Below, in pieces: positions 36,557 through 45,703 of a stretch of DNA of 64,000 nucleotides. The stretch is from Rubrobacter indicoceani. GTDB taxonomy: Bacteria > Actinomycetota > Rubrobacteria > Rubrobacterales > Rubrobacteraceae. Within the stretch, counting starts at the first letter, position 1. The number at the start of each line of letters is the position of its first letter. The notes under the pieces were generated by a model. The model worked only from the letters and a program-made list of their open reading frames with translations, had not been told where the DNA came from and made no database searches. A program made the position numbers and the translations under genes. The DNA lies in the NCBI RefSeq assembly GCF_003568865.1, contig NZ_CP031115.1, positions 1 to 64,000 of the forward strand, in the 5' to 3' direction.

Positions 36557-37421
36557 TTGGCCGTGCGCTTGATCATCGTTCCCTACGACTCGGGACACAG
36601 AGGGGTCCGAATGGGACGCGGCCCAGAACACCTCGTCGGTAATGGTCTGAATGAGGCGTTGCTGAAGACGGCCGACGTTGTAGAAGTCCTTGTTCTTGAA
36701 CCCCGGAGCCCCTTTCCGGCGAGGTGTCGGTGTCTTTCGAGCTAGACCGACTTATCTCCCTGGAAGTTAGCGATTGCCTGAAGTCTGAAGATTTTCCGCT
36801 GGTGCTGTCCGGCAACTGCAACAACGCCGTTGGAACTATGTCCGGTATAGGTTGCGAAGATCTCGGCTTCGTCTGGCTTGACGGACACGTTGATTTCAAC
36901 CACCCTGACGCGACGACCACACCGGCTTCTCGGACAATATGGGCCTCTCCATTGCCGTAGGAGACTGCTGGGGTGGCATGGCGGCTCAGGTTCCGGGGTT
37001 CTCTCCTGTAAGCGGGAGAAACGTAGTTGTAGCGGGATCTCGCGAGATAGAATCCGCAGAGCAGAAGCGGTTGGATAACTCCGATGTTGCTCTGTTCGAG
37101 GCGCGCTCCCTGAAGGACAAGGCGGGCAAGGACGGGCTGGATTCTGCTCTTGAGAGGCTGGGAGAGCGTACTCGGAACGTCTACTTGCACCTGGACCTCG
37201 ACGTTCTGGACCCGGAAATCGTCGGAGCCGCCAACGAATTCGCGCCAGCGTCGGGCCTGATGGTAGAAGAGGCAGAAAGGATAGTCCGATTCGTGCAGGC
37301 GCATTGTAACGTCGCTGCGGTTGGAATCGCCTCCTATGACCCGGCCCTGGATCTCAGCAACAACGTACTTCTCGCCGGGGTAAGGCTGATTGGAGGTCTA
37401 TCCCGAGTTGTCAGCGGCTAG
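36557..37421 (+). pseudogene. Arginase/ureohydrolase family pseudogene with two frameshifts
   Basis: Three frames together spell one arginase-family protein: VRLIIVPYDSGHRGVRMGRGP in the first (36557-36745), SGNCNNAVG and WLDGHVDFNHPD in the second (36724-36960), and MGLSIAVGDCWGG with HLDLDVLDPE in the third (36939-37421). The metal motifs DGHVD and DLDVLDP are intact, but one base appears missing in about 36700-36725 and another near 36905-36930. Composition is lower in GC than the surroundings, suggesting acquisition and decay. Sequencing error is the alternative explanation. Confidence 0.85.
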
Positions 37422-38548
37422 CCCGGCTCCCCAGCCATCGCCGGGCGCGTGTTCTCTATAAGGTACGCCACCACGTCAAGAAAATCACCGCTTTTCTCGT
37501 AGACTTCGCGCTGACGCTGGCTTCCGCTCCCGCTCTCTACTATGTCGAGGACGGTCAGCAGCTCCGCTTCGCAGTCGAGGTCCTGAGCGTGCTCACGGAG
37601 GTTTGCAACGAGCGAGCGAGCGAGGTCCTTCGCCGGGGTATTGGCCCCTTCAACGACGCTGTAGAAGTCGGCGTTCATGCCGTGCCGGGAGGCCCGCCAC
37701 TTGTTCTCCAGCCCGAGCTCGCGGTTGTACGGGCCTTTCGGGGCGGACGAATCCTCTATCGAACGCCGGACGACGCACTGCGTCAGGGCGGTCAGGGCGA
37801 CGGTGTCCTTGAGCGTCGTCTGGGAGTCAAAGACTCGAAGCTCTATCGTCCCGAACTTCGAGTGTGGCCTCACGTCCCACCAGCAGTAGGTGTAATCCTC
37901 CATCGCGCCGGAGTGGACCATCATGTCTACGTAGCTCTCAAAAGAGTCGTAGTCGGGGAAGGCCGGGGGCATCCCGGCGCGGGGGAAGGTTTCGAAGATC
38001 TTCACCCGGCTTGATTCAAAGCCCGTGTCCATCCCCTGCCAGAACGGGCTGTTCGCCGAGAGGGCGAGGAGCAGGGGCGCCTGCTCTGCGAGGCGGTTGT
38101 GGGCCTGAATCGCGGCCTCCGGGCCGGGGACGGCGACGTGGACGTGCTGGCCGAAGATCACCTCGCGCTCTGCAACCCAGCGCAGCGTCGCGATGACCTT
38201 CCGGTAGCGATCCTGATCCGTGATCACCTGATCCCGGTAGCGGCTGAACGGGTGAGTACCCGCCGAGGCCAGCGATGCGCCACAGGCCGCCGTCCACGAA
38301 CCGACCCGACTGCGGAGTTCGCGTAGAATCTTCTCGGCGTTCTCTACCGTGACCGCCGGCGGGGTCTTTATCTCCAGAACTGACTGAAAAAGCTCATAGG
38401 AAACGGCGTCCGAGAGCTCCTCCGGCAGCCGCGCCATGACCTCCTCGATCTTCGGGACGAGTTCTCCCGTCTCCGCGTCTACGATGCAAAGCTCTTCCTC
38501 TACACCGAGGGTGTAGTCGGAGTTGCCGCCCACGAACTCTACGGGCAT
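37418..38548 (-). CDS. Carboxylate-amine ligase (GCS2/YbdK family)
   Basis: The 376-residue protein belongs to the glutamate-cysteine ligase family 2: YTLGVEEELCIVD near 12, GQHVHVAVP near 128, and FGTIELRVFDSQ near 243. These enzymes ligate an amino group to the gamma-carboxyl of glutamate using ATP. The natural substrate cannot be told from sequence; a low-molecular thiol or related small peptide is possible. ATG 38548 follows AAGGAGA. The 3' end touches the arginase relic. Confidence 0.9.
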   Translation of the reverse strand: MPVEFVGGNSDYTLGVEEELCIVDAETGELVPKIEEVMARLPEELSDAVSYELFQSVLEIKTPPAVTVENAEKILRELRSRVGSWTAACGASLASAGTHPFSRYRDQVITDQDRYRKVIATLRWVAEREVIFGQHVHVAVPGPEAAIQAHNRLAEQAPLLLALSANSPFWQGMDTGFESSRVKIFETFPRAGMPPAFPDYDSFESYVDMMVHSGAMEDYTYCWWDVRPHSKFGTIELRVFDSQTTLKDTVALTALTQCVVRRSIEDSSAPKGPYNRELGLENKWRASRHGMNADFYSVVEGANTPAKDLARSLVANLREHAQDLDCEAELLTVLDIVESGSGSQRQREVYEKSGDFLDVVAYLIENTRPAMAGEPG

Positions 38549-38596
38549 GACGGTCTCCTTAATGCTGGTCGTGATTTTCGCGCCCCCCGGGGATGT

Positions 38597-38965
38597 CTAC
38601 CCGAGGGCCTCTTCCATCCAACTCTCGAACACCTCGCGCGGCATCCCACCCGAGTACGCCTCGACCACGCGGTTTTCACCGTCAGGGACGCAGACCGTCG
38701 GAGAGGCCGCTACTTTGTACTCTTCGGCCGGCTCCGGCTGGTAGAGGGTAGGGCCGCTGACTCCGAGACCCTCCGCAAAGCCTCGCGCGGCCTCCGGCGT
38801 GTCATCCTGCGTCTCGTCTACGCCGACCTTCACCGTATGAAGGCCGACTGAATTGCACCGCTGCCCCGGCTTGCTGATAACCGGAGCCCTGTTCTGGCAG
38901 TGAGGGCACCATAAAGCAAAGACAACCGGCAGCGAAGCGTTCTGAGCGCCCGGCGAGAAGCTCAC
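38597..38965 (-). CDS. Thioredoxin-like protein, probably 5'-truncated
   Basis: The 122-residue ORF has the active site WCPHC (near residue 19) and a cis-Pro-like ASPTVCV near 85, so the fold is thioredoxin/TlpA-like. The GTG start at 38965 cuts close to the first strand. Just upstream, another frame encodes SDQALTGEAASGFFG and runs to a TGA, so one frameshift would join the two. The protein may be a broken remnant of a membrane-anchored thioredoxin. Confidence 0.75.
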   Translation of the reverse strand: MSFSPGAQNASLPVVFALWCPHCQNRAPVISKPGQRCNSVGLHTVKVGVDETQDDTPEAARGFAEGLGVSGPTLYQPEPAEEYKVAASPTVCVPDGENRVVEAYSGGMPREVFESWMEEALG

Positions 38966-39047
38966 GCCGCCGCTGATGTTCTCACCCGAAGAAACCGGAT
39001 GCAGCCTCGCCGGTCAGGGCCTGATCGCTCACCGTAAAGTCCCCCGG

Positions 39048-39248
39048 TCACCGAGCACCTGTCGCGGGCAGCAGGGCGAAGACAACAAGGACCAGTATCG
39101 CCAGCGCGGTAAAGCCCGTCAGAGCCAGGACAATGATCCGGTTGTCGCCGGAGGCCGGTTTCGCGTCCCTGTCGGAGACGACGCGGCTCTTTTTGTTCGA
39201 GTACTTGCCTCCGGTGCCGGAGTTCTTCTCCGGGGTGTTTCGTGCCAT
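39048..39248 (-). CDS. Small single-pass membrane protein, probable N-terminal piece of the thioredoxin gene
   Basis: The 66-residue ORF has a basic, polar tail followed by one membrane helix (IIVLALTGFTALAILVLVVF) and ends in LLPATGAR. ATG 39248 follows AGAAGGGG. After its TGA the same frame continues open through PGDFTVSDQALTGEAASGFFG, up to where the thioredoxin frame takes over. A tail-plus-helix before a WCPHC domain is a common layout for anchored thioredoxins. Confidence 0.6.
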   Translation of the reverse strand: MARNTPEKNSGTGGKYSNKKSRVVSDRDAKPASGDNRIIVLALTGFTALAILVLVVFALLPATGAR

Positions 39249-39541
39249 TCTCGCGACCCCTTCTACAGCTCCGCTTGCATGCTCGGACGGATGATATAGT
39301 AGCCGCTGCCGACGGATAATGCGATACAGCGAAAGACGGACTCATCTCGATTTTCCCCGGTTCCTGCGCTACGCTTGTTCCCCGGCTCGTACTCTTCGGC
39401 GTAGTGAAGGTGGTGGACACCGGAGCGTTCGCCGCCATCCGCTTGTATGGTTCACCTCTGCCCGTACGGTCTGTATCTTTCTCGGGGACTTCGCCTTTCC
39501 GGACCTCGGCCTGCACCCGGCCCTCGCGTCGCCCGGACGCT
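39249..39541. other. Intergenic stretch between thioredoxin remnant and EamA gene
   Basis: About 290 bp without a gene I can support. ORFs on both strands lack ribosome binding sites and family signals. TATA-like stretches occur near 39287-39298 and may serve as the promoter of the minus-strand small membrane ORF. Confidence 0.5.
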
Positions 39542-40480
39542 TCAGCGAAGGCTCGCTCCTTCGTCGGAGGACAGACGGCTCCTCCGGGGTTTTGAGAGCC
39601 TGATCTGAGCAACCGCCGCCCCACCGACCACGAGCACCGCCCCCGCAACCTTCGTCACCGTCAACTCCTCCGAGAGAAAAAAGACCCCGACGGCCCCGGC
39701 GACCACCGGCTCCACCATCGCGATGATGGCTGCCTGACCGGCCTCCAGAAGCTTCAACCCAGCCGTGTAGAGCGCGTAGGTCAGAGCCGTATGCACCACC
39801 GCCGAAGCCGCGAGCAGCAGGTATACCCATCCTGTAAGCCCCGCCAGGGTACCGAGCTTCGGCAGCGCAAAGACCACGAGCACAGCCGCCCCGACGCCGA
39901 GGATGTAGCAGGTTATCGTTGACGAGGGCAGGCGGGCCGTGAGCGGCTTGCCGACCACCGAGTAGAGGCCGTAGGACAGCCCCGCTCCGAGACCGGTCAG
40001 CACCACGAACGGGCTCACACTCAGCTCCGAGGGCGACGTTACCCCGACGACCAGCAGGATGCCGACCGCCGTCATCGTCAGCGCGGCCAGACGAACAACG
40101 CTCAGGGCTTCCTTCAGAAAGACACGGGCCAGCACCACCACAAACGCCGGGGAACTGTAGAGCAGGACCGCCGCCGTTCCGACCTCCGTCTCCTGAACCG
40201 TATAGAAGTAGAGCAGGTAGAAACACCCGATGGAGACGATGCCGAGCGGGACGAGCGAGGCGAGATCCCGCGCCCCCACCCGCAGTGTCCCCAGTCGGCG
40301 CCTGACCGCCAGCACCGAGAAAATAACCAGAAAAGCCCCCAGAGCACGCGTCGCAACGACCGCCTCGAACGCCACGCCCTCGGCGTAGAGAAACTTCGCC
40401 ACAAGGCCAAGAGTGCCCCAGATGATCGCCGCCAGAGCAACAAGGAACGCCCCGAGCAGCCTGCCGTCCCACTTTCTCAT
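39542..40480 (-). CDS. EamA/DMT family transporter
   Basis: The 312-residue protein has ten hydrophobic helices in two EamA repeats, typical of drug/metabolite exporters in the DMT superfamily: AAIIWGTLGLVAKFLYAEG in the first and LGAGLSYGLYSVVGKPL in the second. The substrate is unknown. ATG 40480 follows CGGCTCC with only a weak Shine-Dalgarno sequence. Confidence 0.9.
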   Translation of the reverse strand: MRKWDGRLLGAFLVALAAIIWGTLGLVAKFLYAEGVAFEAVVATRALGAFLVIFSVLAVRRRLGTLRVGARDLASLVPLGIVSIGCFYLLYFYTVQETEVGTAAVLLYSSPAFVVVLARVFLKEALSVVRLAALTMTAVGILLVVGVTSPSELSVSPFVVLTGLGAGLSYGLYSVVGKPLTARLPSSTITCYILGVGAAVLVVFALPKLGTLAGLTGWVYLLLAASAVVHTALTYALYTAGLKLLEAGQAAIIAMVEPVVAGAVGVFFLSEELTVTKVAGAVLVVGGAAVAQIRLSKPRRSRLSSDEGASLR

Positions 40481-40504
40481 GGAGCCGGAAGCCCCGGCAC
40501 GGGT

Positions 40505-42358
40505 TCAGTGGCGGTCAAGCTTGCGACCGATCTCTCTTAAACTCGTTCTGAAGCAGATGGACCTGCCGTGCGGACACGTCGCCGGGAGCCGGCTCGTCAG
40601 CCAGTCGTGTACCAGCTGCTCCATCTCCGGCTGCGACATCCTGTCGCCCATCTTCACCGCCGAGTGACACGCGATGGTCGCGAGTATTCTTTCTTCGCGC
40701 TTCCGGCCCGGTTCCGTGCCGCCGATAGCCGCCAGGGCGTTCTTGAAAGCCCCGGCCAGATCCCCGTCCGCCAGGGTCGAGACAACCCCCGTCAGGCGCA
40801 CCGAGTTCGGGCCGAAAAGCTCGGACTCAAAGCCGTAGACCGCCAGTTCTTCAAGGTTCTCCCGGGCGGTTTCGGCCTCGGACGGGGCGAGCTCCACAAC
40901 CTCCGGGACAAACAGGGACTGCATCGCAGCCGTCTCCTCACCCTCGTTCAGCCGGTCGAGCAGGACCCGCTCGTGGGCGACGTGCTGGTCTATGACCCAC
41001 ATCGCCTCCGGGTCTTCGGCAAGGATGTAGCCCGCCCCGAGCTGCCCTATAACCCGCAACTCCGAAAGCTCCGGCAACGCTCCGCGCTCCGGCAGGTCAT
41101 CCGTCTCCCCCCATCCCGGGGCTTGTGATGCACCGGGATGGTACGGTTTCTCGCCGGGGTGCGAGATGCCGGAGAGTTCCTCCCGGGCTCTGGGGATGCG
41201 CCCGGCCGGGGACGGGTCGTAGCCCGGCTTCTCCTCGGCGGCGCGCCAGCGGTCGGCCCAGTTTTCGCGGGGGCGGTAGCCGGTGGTCTGGCTCGCCGGG
41301 GGGAACCGCTCCTGGACGTAGGGACGCTCGAGGCCTGCGGGCCGGTAGGAGGCCGTCGGGGGTCGCCACTCTATAGACTGTCTTACCGCCGCTCCTATGG
41401 CGGCGCGGGCGGCCCGGTCGTCTGAGAACCGGACGGTCTGTTTTGTAGGATGAACGTTTACGTCAACACGCCTCGGGTCAACGGCTACGTCTATGCAGAG
41501 GGGGGGATAGCGGCCCGCCGGAAGGGTCGCCCGGTAAGCGTCGTCGAGGCCGCGCATCAGGCCGTCTGCCCTGACCCACCGGCCGTTTACCGAGATCGTC
41601 TGGTGGACCCGGCTCCCCTCCGTAAGGCTCGGCAGGGCGGCGAAACCCGAGACGCGGAACGCTCCGGAATCGTATGAGACCTCGCGAAGCGCCCTTGCTT
41701 TACCGACCCCGATCATCTGCGCCAGCCGCTCCAGGGCGTCCTTTGCGATCGGCAGCGAGAGGTAATCCCGGCCTTTCTCCGTAAGCCGGAAACCGACCTC
41801 CGGGTGAGCGGCTGCGATGTGCGTCATCACATCCACGATGGCGGACCGCTCGGGGCGTGAGCCCCGCAGAAACGCCCGCCGCGCCGGTACGTTGTAGAAG
41901 AGCCGGTCAACGGTTACGGTCGTGCCTTTCGGACAGCCGACGGACGAAACCACAGCCTCCGCTCCGCCGTCGACCACGACGCGGGTTCCGGAACCCTCCC
42001 CGGTCGAGGTGGTCAGCTCAAAGGCCGAGACGCTTGCGACAGAGGGCAGGGCTTCGCCGCGAAAGCCGAGGGTCCGGACGGATTCAAGGTCGTCTATCGA
42101 GGAGATCTTGCTTGTAGCGTGGCGCAGCACCGAGGTCGCCGCGTCTTCGGCGTTCATGCCGCTTCCGTCGTCCCGGACGACCATCCGGGAGGTCCCGCCC
42201 TCAGCCAGCTCGACCTCGATCCGGGTTGCTCCGGCGTCCAGGGCGTTCTCGACCAGTTCCTTTACGACCGAGGCCGGTCGGTCGACCACCTCACCGGCCG
42301 CGACCTGCTGGGCGATGATCGGCTCAAGGACCCTCACGCTGGATTTCATGTTTGTCAT
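40505..42358 (-). CDS. mutL: DNA mismatch repair protein MutL
   Basis: MutL links mismatch detection to strand removal. The roughly 617-residue protein has a GHKL ATPase ([36 protein letters not shown]) and a C-terminal domain with [14 protein letters not shown], close to the endonuclease motif DQHA-x2-E-x4-E but with the final Glu replaced by Asp. A C-terminal CPHGRS motif is kept. The ATG at 42358 stands 7 nt after a -10 TAGAAT (42371-42366); longer starts would cross accB and were rejected. No mutS is in the window. Confidence 0.95.
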   Translation of the reverse strand: MTNMKSSVRVLEPIIAQQVAAGEVVDRPASVVKELVENALDAGATRIEVELAEGGTSRMVVRDDGSGMNAEDAATSVLRHATSKISSIDDLESVRTLGFRGEALPSVASVSAFELTTSTGEGSGTRVVVDGGAEAVVSSVGCPKGTTVTVDRLFYNVPARRAFLRGSRPERSAIVDVMTHIAAAHPEVGFRLTEKGRDYLSLPIAKDALERLAQMIGVGKARALREVSYDSGAFRVSGFAALPSLTEGSRVHQTISVNGRWVRADGLMRGLDDAYRATLPAGRYPPLCIDVAVDPRRVDVNVHPTKQTVRFSDDRAARAAIGAAVRQSIEWRPPTASYRPAGLERPYVQERFPPASQTTGYRPRENWADRWRAAEEKPGYDPSPAGRIPRAREELSGISHPGEKPYHPGASQAPGWGETDDLPERGALPELSELRVIGQLGAGYILAEDPEAMWVIDQHVAHERVLLDRLNEGEETAAMQSLFVPEVVELAPSEAETARENLEELAVYGFESELFGPNSVRLTGVVSTLADGDLAGAFKNALAAIGGTEPGRKREERILATIACHSAVKMGDRMSQPEMEQLVHDWLTSRLPATCPHGRSICFRTSLREIGRKLDRH

Positions 42359-42365
42359 GTTACGG

Positions 42366-42411
42366 ATTCTACAGTCGGGTGCGGGTTTTCCCACGACTGC
42401 GAGTGTAGAAT
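42366..42411. promoter_or_regulatory. Divergent promoters of mutL and accB
   Basis: TAGAAT on the minus strand (42371-42366) and TAGAAT on the plus strand (42406-42411) face opposite ways, ending 7 nt and 8 nt before the mutL and accB start codons. Clear -35 boxes are not visible. Confidence 0.6.
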
Positions 42412-42419
42412 CCCGCCCT

Positions 42420-42923
42420 ATGCAGGAGACACACGAAAGCGCAGGGACGGGACGTACACGGTTGAACGGCGACGCTGGAGAGAACAGGGTGGAGGAGAAC
42501 GAAAAGATCCCCTTCAGGGAGGTCGAGAGGCTGACCGGGCTTTTAAAGGAGAGCGGCCTGGCCGAGATCTCCGTCAAGAACGGCGACCTTGAAATCTCCG
42601 TCAAGGCGGCCTTCGCCGCTCCGCTTCAGGCCGGGCCCCGGCCGACCGTTCAGGGCGCTTCGCCCGAAGAAGAGCCCGAGGTCGGGCACCGGGTGAAGTC
42701 GCCGCTCGTCGGGACTTTCTACCGGTCGCCCGCGCCGAGCGAGGGGCCGTTCGTGGAGGTCGGGCAGAAGGTCCGGGCCGGTCAGACCCTGTGCATCGTC
42801 GAGGCCATGAAGCTGATGAACGAGATCCCGGCCGACATCTCGGGCGAGGTCGTCGAGGTTCTGGTGGCGGACGGGAGCGGCGTCGAGTTCGACGAGCCCC
42901 TCTTTGCAATCAGGCCGGAATAA
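42420..42923 (+). CDS. accB: Acetyl-CoA carboxylase biotin carboxyl carrier protein
   Basis: AccB carries biotin between carboxylase and carboxyltransferase. The 167-residue protein has a helix near residues 28-45 ([12 protein letters not shown]), a Pro/Ala-rich linker, and a biotinyl domain with EAMKLMNEI; the Lys receives biotin. The ATG at 42420, 8 nt after TAGAAT, fits a leaderless message; GTG 42489, behind GGAG, is an alternative. The gene is directly followed by accC. Confidence 0.93.
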   Translation: MQETHESAGTGRTRLNGDAGENRVEENEKIPFREVERLTGLLKESGLAEISVKNGDLEISVKAAFAAPLQAGPRPTVQGASPEEEPEVGHRVKSPLVGTFYRSPAPSEGPFVEVGQKVRAGQTLCIVEAMKLMNEIPADISGEVVEVLVADGSGVEFDEPLFAIRPE

Positions 42924-42930
42924 GGGCTTC

Positions 42931-44322
42931 GTGCTAGGAAAGGTACTCGTTGCCAACCGGGGTGAGATCGCACTCCGGGTTATCCGGGCCTGCCGCGAGC
43001 TCGGGGTGCGCTCCGTAGCCGTCTACTCGACCGCCGATTCTGACTCGCTGCACCGGATTCTCGCCGACGAATCGGTGTGCATCGGGCCGCCGCCCGCCCC
43101 GGCGAGCTACCTGAACATCGCCGCCATCATCTCGGCCGCCGAGCTTACCGGGGCCGACGCGATACACCCCGGCTACGGCTTTCTGGCGGAGAACGCGAAG
43201 TTCGCCGAGATCTGCGAGCGGGTAGGCCTAAAGTTTATCGGGCCTTCATCCAGGGTGATCTCGAAGATGGGCGACAAAGCCGCCGCCCGCGAGGCGGCGA
43301 GGCTCGCCGGGGTTCCGATAACCCCCGGCTCCGACGGCCTGTGCGAGAGCGTCGCCGAAGTGAAGGCCCTCGGCTCCGAGCTTGGCTACCCGCTCGTGAT
43401 AAAGGCAAGCGCGGGCGGCGGCGGCAAGGGGATGCGGGTCGTTGGCTCCGAGGCCGAGGTCGAGCGGGCGTTCACCGAGGCGTCCCGCGAGGCCGGGGCG
43501 GCTTTCGGGGACGGCTCCCTCTACGCCGAGCGGTTCCTTCAGGAGCTTCGCCACATCGAGGTGCAGGTGCTCGGAGACTCGCACGGCAACGCCTATGCCT
43601 TTCCGGAGCGCGACTGCTCGGTGCAGCGCCGGTATCAGAAGCTTATAGAGGAGTCGCCCGCGCCGGGGCTGCCGGAAGAGCACCGGCGCGGGCTGATGGA
43701 GTCGGCCAGAAAGCTTGTCGAGTCGCTTGGTTACGAGGGCGCCGGGACGGTTGAGTTCGTGTACTCCGAGGACCGGGAGACAAGGGGCGAGTTCTACTTT
43801 ATCGAGATGAACACGCGCCTTCAGGTGGAGCATCCCGTAACGGAGGTCGTAAGCGGCGTCGACCTTGTCGCGGAGCAGCTCCGGGCGGCCTCCGGCGAGA
43901 AGCTGAAGCTGCCCGACGGCTACGACCGACCGAACGGACACGCCATCGAGTTCCGCATCAACGCCGAAGACCCGAGGCGCGGCTTTATGCCGCAGGCCGG
44001 AACGGTCGAGTTCTACAACCCGCCCGGCGGCCCCGGCGTCCGGGTCGATTCGCACCTGTACGCCGGGTACCGGGTACCCCCGAACTACGACTCGCTGCTC
44101 GCCAAGCTCATCGTGCACGACCGGGACCGGGAGGCGGCCCTGGCCCGCGGCTCGCGCGCCCTGGACGAGTTCGCTATCTCCGGGATAGAGACGACGCTGC
44201 CGCTGCACCTCGCGGTGCTGGAGAACGAAGAGTTCCGGCGGGGCGGGGTCCCGACCCGCTTTCTCGATGGAAAAGAACTCAGGAACGGCGAGGGTGTCTT
44301 GCGGCTCGTACCGTCTTCCTGA
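42931..44322 (+). CDS. accC: Acetyl-CoA carboxylase, biotin carboxylase subunit
   Basis: AccC uses ATP and bicarbonate to carboxylate the biotin on AccB. The 463-residue protein has an N-terminal VLVANRGEIALRVIRACRE, an ATP-grasp domain with KASAGGGGKGM, ERDCSVQRRYQK and the catalytic EMNTRLQVEHPVTE. GTG 42931 is 7 bp after accB. The 3' end overlaps the converging AI-2E transporter gene by 44 bp. The carboxyltransferase genes are not in the window. Confidence 0.95.
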   Translation: MLGKVLVANRGEIALRVIRACRELGVRSVAVYSTADSDSLHRILADESVCIGPPPAPASYLNIAAIISAAELTGADAIHPGYGFLAENAKFAEICERVGLKFIGPSSRVISKMGDKAAAREAARLAGVPITPGSDGLCESVAEVKALGSELGYPLVIKASAGGGGKGMRVVGSEAEVERAFTEASREAGAAFGDGSLYAERFLQELRHIEVQVLGDSHGNAYAFPERDCSVQRRYQKLIEESPAPGLPEEHRRGLMESARKLVESLGYEGAGTVEFVYSEDRETRGEFYFIEMNTRLQVEHPVTEVVSGVDLVAEQLRAASGEKLKLPDGYDRPNGHAIEFRINAEDPRRGFMPQAGTVEFYNPPGGPGVRVDSHLYAGYRVPPNYDSLLAKLIVHDRDREAALARGSRALDEFAISGIETTLPLHLAVLENEEFRRGGVPTRFLDGKELRNGEGVLRLVPSS

Positions 44323-45508
44323 GGCCGCGCTTCAGCTTCGCCATAAGCTGCCCGTGGCCTTTTACGGCGGGTTCCGGGGCGTCGGGGTCCTCGCCGACCT
44401 CGTCCATCCGGGCGACCCAGACCATATCCACAAGGACTATAAGGGCGGCGGTCAGGGGAACGGCGAGCAGAACCCCGACGAGGCCGAAAAGCGTACCCAT
44501 GATAAGGATGGCGAAGATCACCACCGCCGGGTGGAGGTCCACCGCCCGGCTCATGACCATCGGCTGGATCAGGTACGACTCCACCGTCTGGATGCCGAGG
44601 TAGACGACCACCACCCAGAACGCCAGAACCGGGTCGTTGACGAGCGCTATAAGCAGCGGCGGGACCAGCGAGATGGCCGCCCCCAGATACGGAACAAACG
44701 AGAGCAGCGCGGCGAGTATCCCGAGCAGCAGCGCAAACGGGATGCCGAGGATAAAGAGGGCTATGGTCCAGAGCGTCCCGATTATGAGCATCGAGGCGAG
44801 CTGCCCCATAAACCACCGCTGGACGGCGGTGTACATCGCCCGAAGGATGTCCCGGACCCCCTGGCGGCGTCCGGCCGGGAACAGCACCACGAACCCCTCG
44901 ACTATCGGGCGGGGCTTCAGGACGGCGTAGATGGTCGCTATCAGGACCACCGCCCCGAGGGAGACCACGTTCGCCACCCCGGCCCCGAAGTTCGCCACCG
45001 TCGAGAGCGTCCCGCCCGAGAGGAAGTTCCGCACCGATTCGGCGATGCTGCCCGTATCGAGCGGGAGGGAGAAGTCAAAGCCGAAGCGCCTCTGGAGGCT
45101 TGTGAGGTACCCTTGAGTGTTCTCGAGAAGAGACGGTATCGCTCCCGCGAACTGCTCGGCCTGATCTCCGATGGTCGGGGCCACCAGAAACCCGAAGGCC
45201 GTGAACAGAAAGATCGCCCCACCGAAGACCGTGAGCGTCCCGAGCCCGCGCCGCCAGCCGCGCCGCTCCAGCGCGTCGACCGGGCCGCTGACGATGATGG
45301 AGAAAAGAAGCGTCAGCAGGATCACCAGCACGACGACCGAGATCTCGTAGACAAGGTAGCCGATCAGAACAAGCGCAAAGACCAGCCCGATCCCGAGGTA
45401 TACGCTGCGTTCCGGGTTCGTCGGATGAACCGTCCGATCCGGATCCTTTCCGGCCGTCGCCCTTCTGTCTTCCCTGTTCTCTTTAGCCAAGCCCGGCCTT
45501 TCGCCCAC
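44279..45508 (-). CDS. AI-2E family transporter (PerM-like)
   Basis: The 409-residue protein has about eight membrane helices and the family's long soluble stretch between them, with GILAALLSFVPYLGAAISL, typical of this family. Members export small molecules or act in sodium/proton balance; the true substrate is unclear. GTG 45508 stands 5 nt after a TATATT (45519-45514), with no Shine-Dalgarno sequence. Confidence 0.9.
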   Translation of the reverse strand: MGERPGLAKENREDRRATAGKDPDRTVHPTNPERSVYLGIGLVFALVLIGYLVYEISVVVLVILLTLLFSIIVSGPVDALERRGWRRGLGTLTVFGGAIFLFTAFGFLVAPTIGDQAEQFAGAIPSLLENTQGYLTSLQRRFGFDFSLPLDTGSIAESVRNFLSGGTLSTVANFGAGVANVVSLGAVVLIATIYAVLKPRPIVEGFVVLFPAGRRQGVRDILRAMYTAVQRWFMGQLASMLIIGTLWTIALFILGIPFALLLGILAALLSFVPYLGAAISLVPPLLIALVNDPVLAFWVVVVYLGIQTVESYLIQPMVMSRAVDLHPAVVIFAILIMGTLFGLVGVLLAVPLTAALIVLVDMVWVARMDEVGEDPDAPEPAVKGHGQLMAKLKRGLRKTVRAARHPRRS

Positions 45509-45703
45509 ACCTGAATATAGGATTCCGTGGTGAGTTTCTACCCGCAGAGACCGACCGCAAAGCCTGAACCCGACCGACTATTCCCGCACGTGCTATCTTC
45601 TGTTCCGGTCTGGTCGGCTGACCGCCGGGTCGGAGCGGCGAGCAAATATACGAACATCTCATCTTCGGGAAGGCTTTCAGAGCAATTGGCGCAGAAGAGC
45701 AAC

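Noticed and set aside
41922-42420. Longer accB start overlapping mutL
   Set aside because: The upstream 166 codons are antisense to mutL and show no carrier-protein similarity; the ATG at 42420 fits the promoter.
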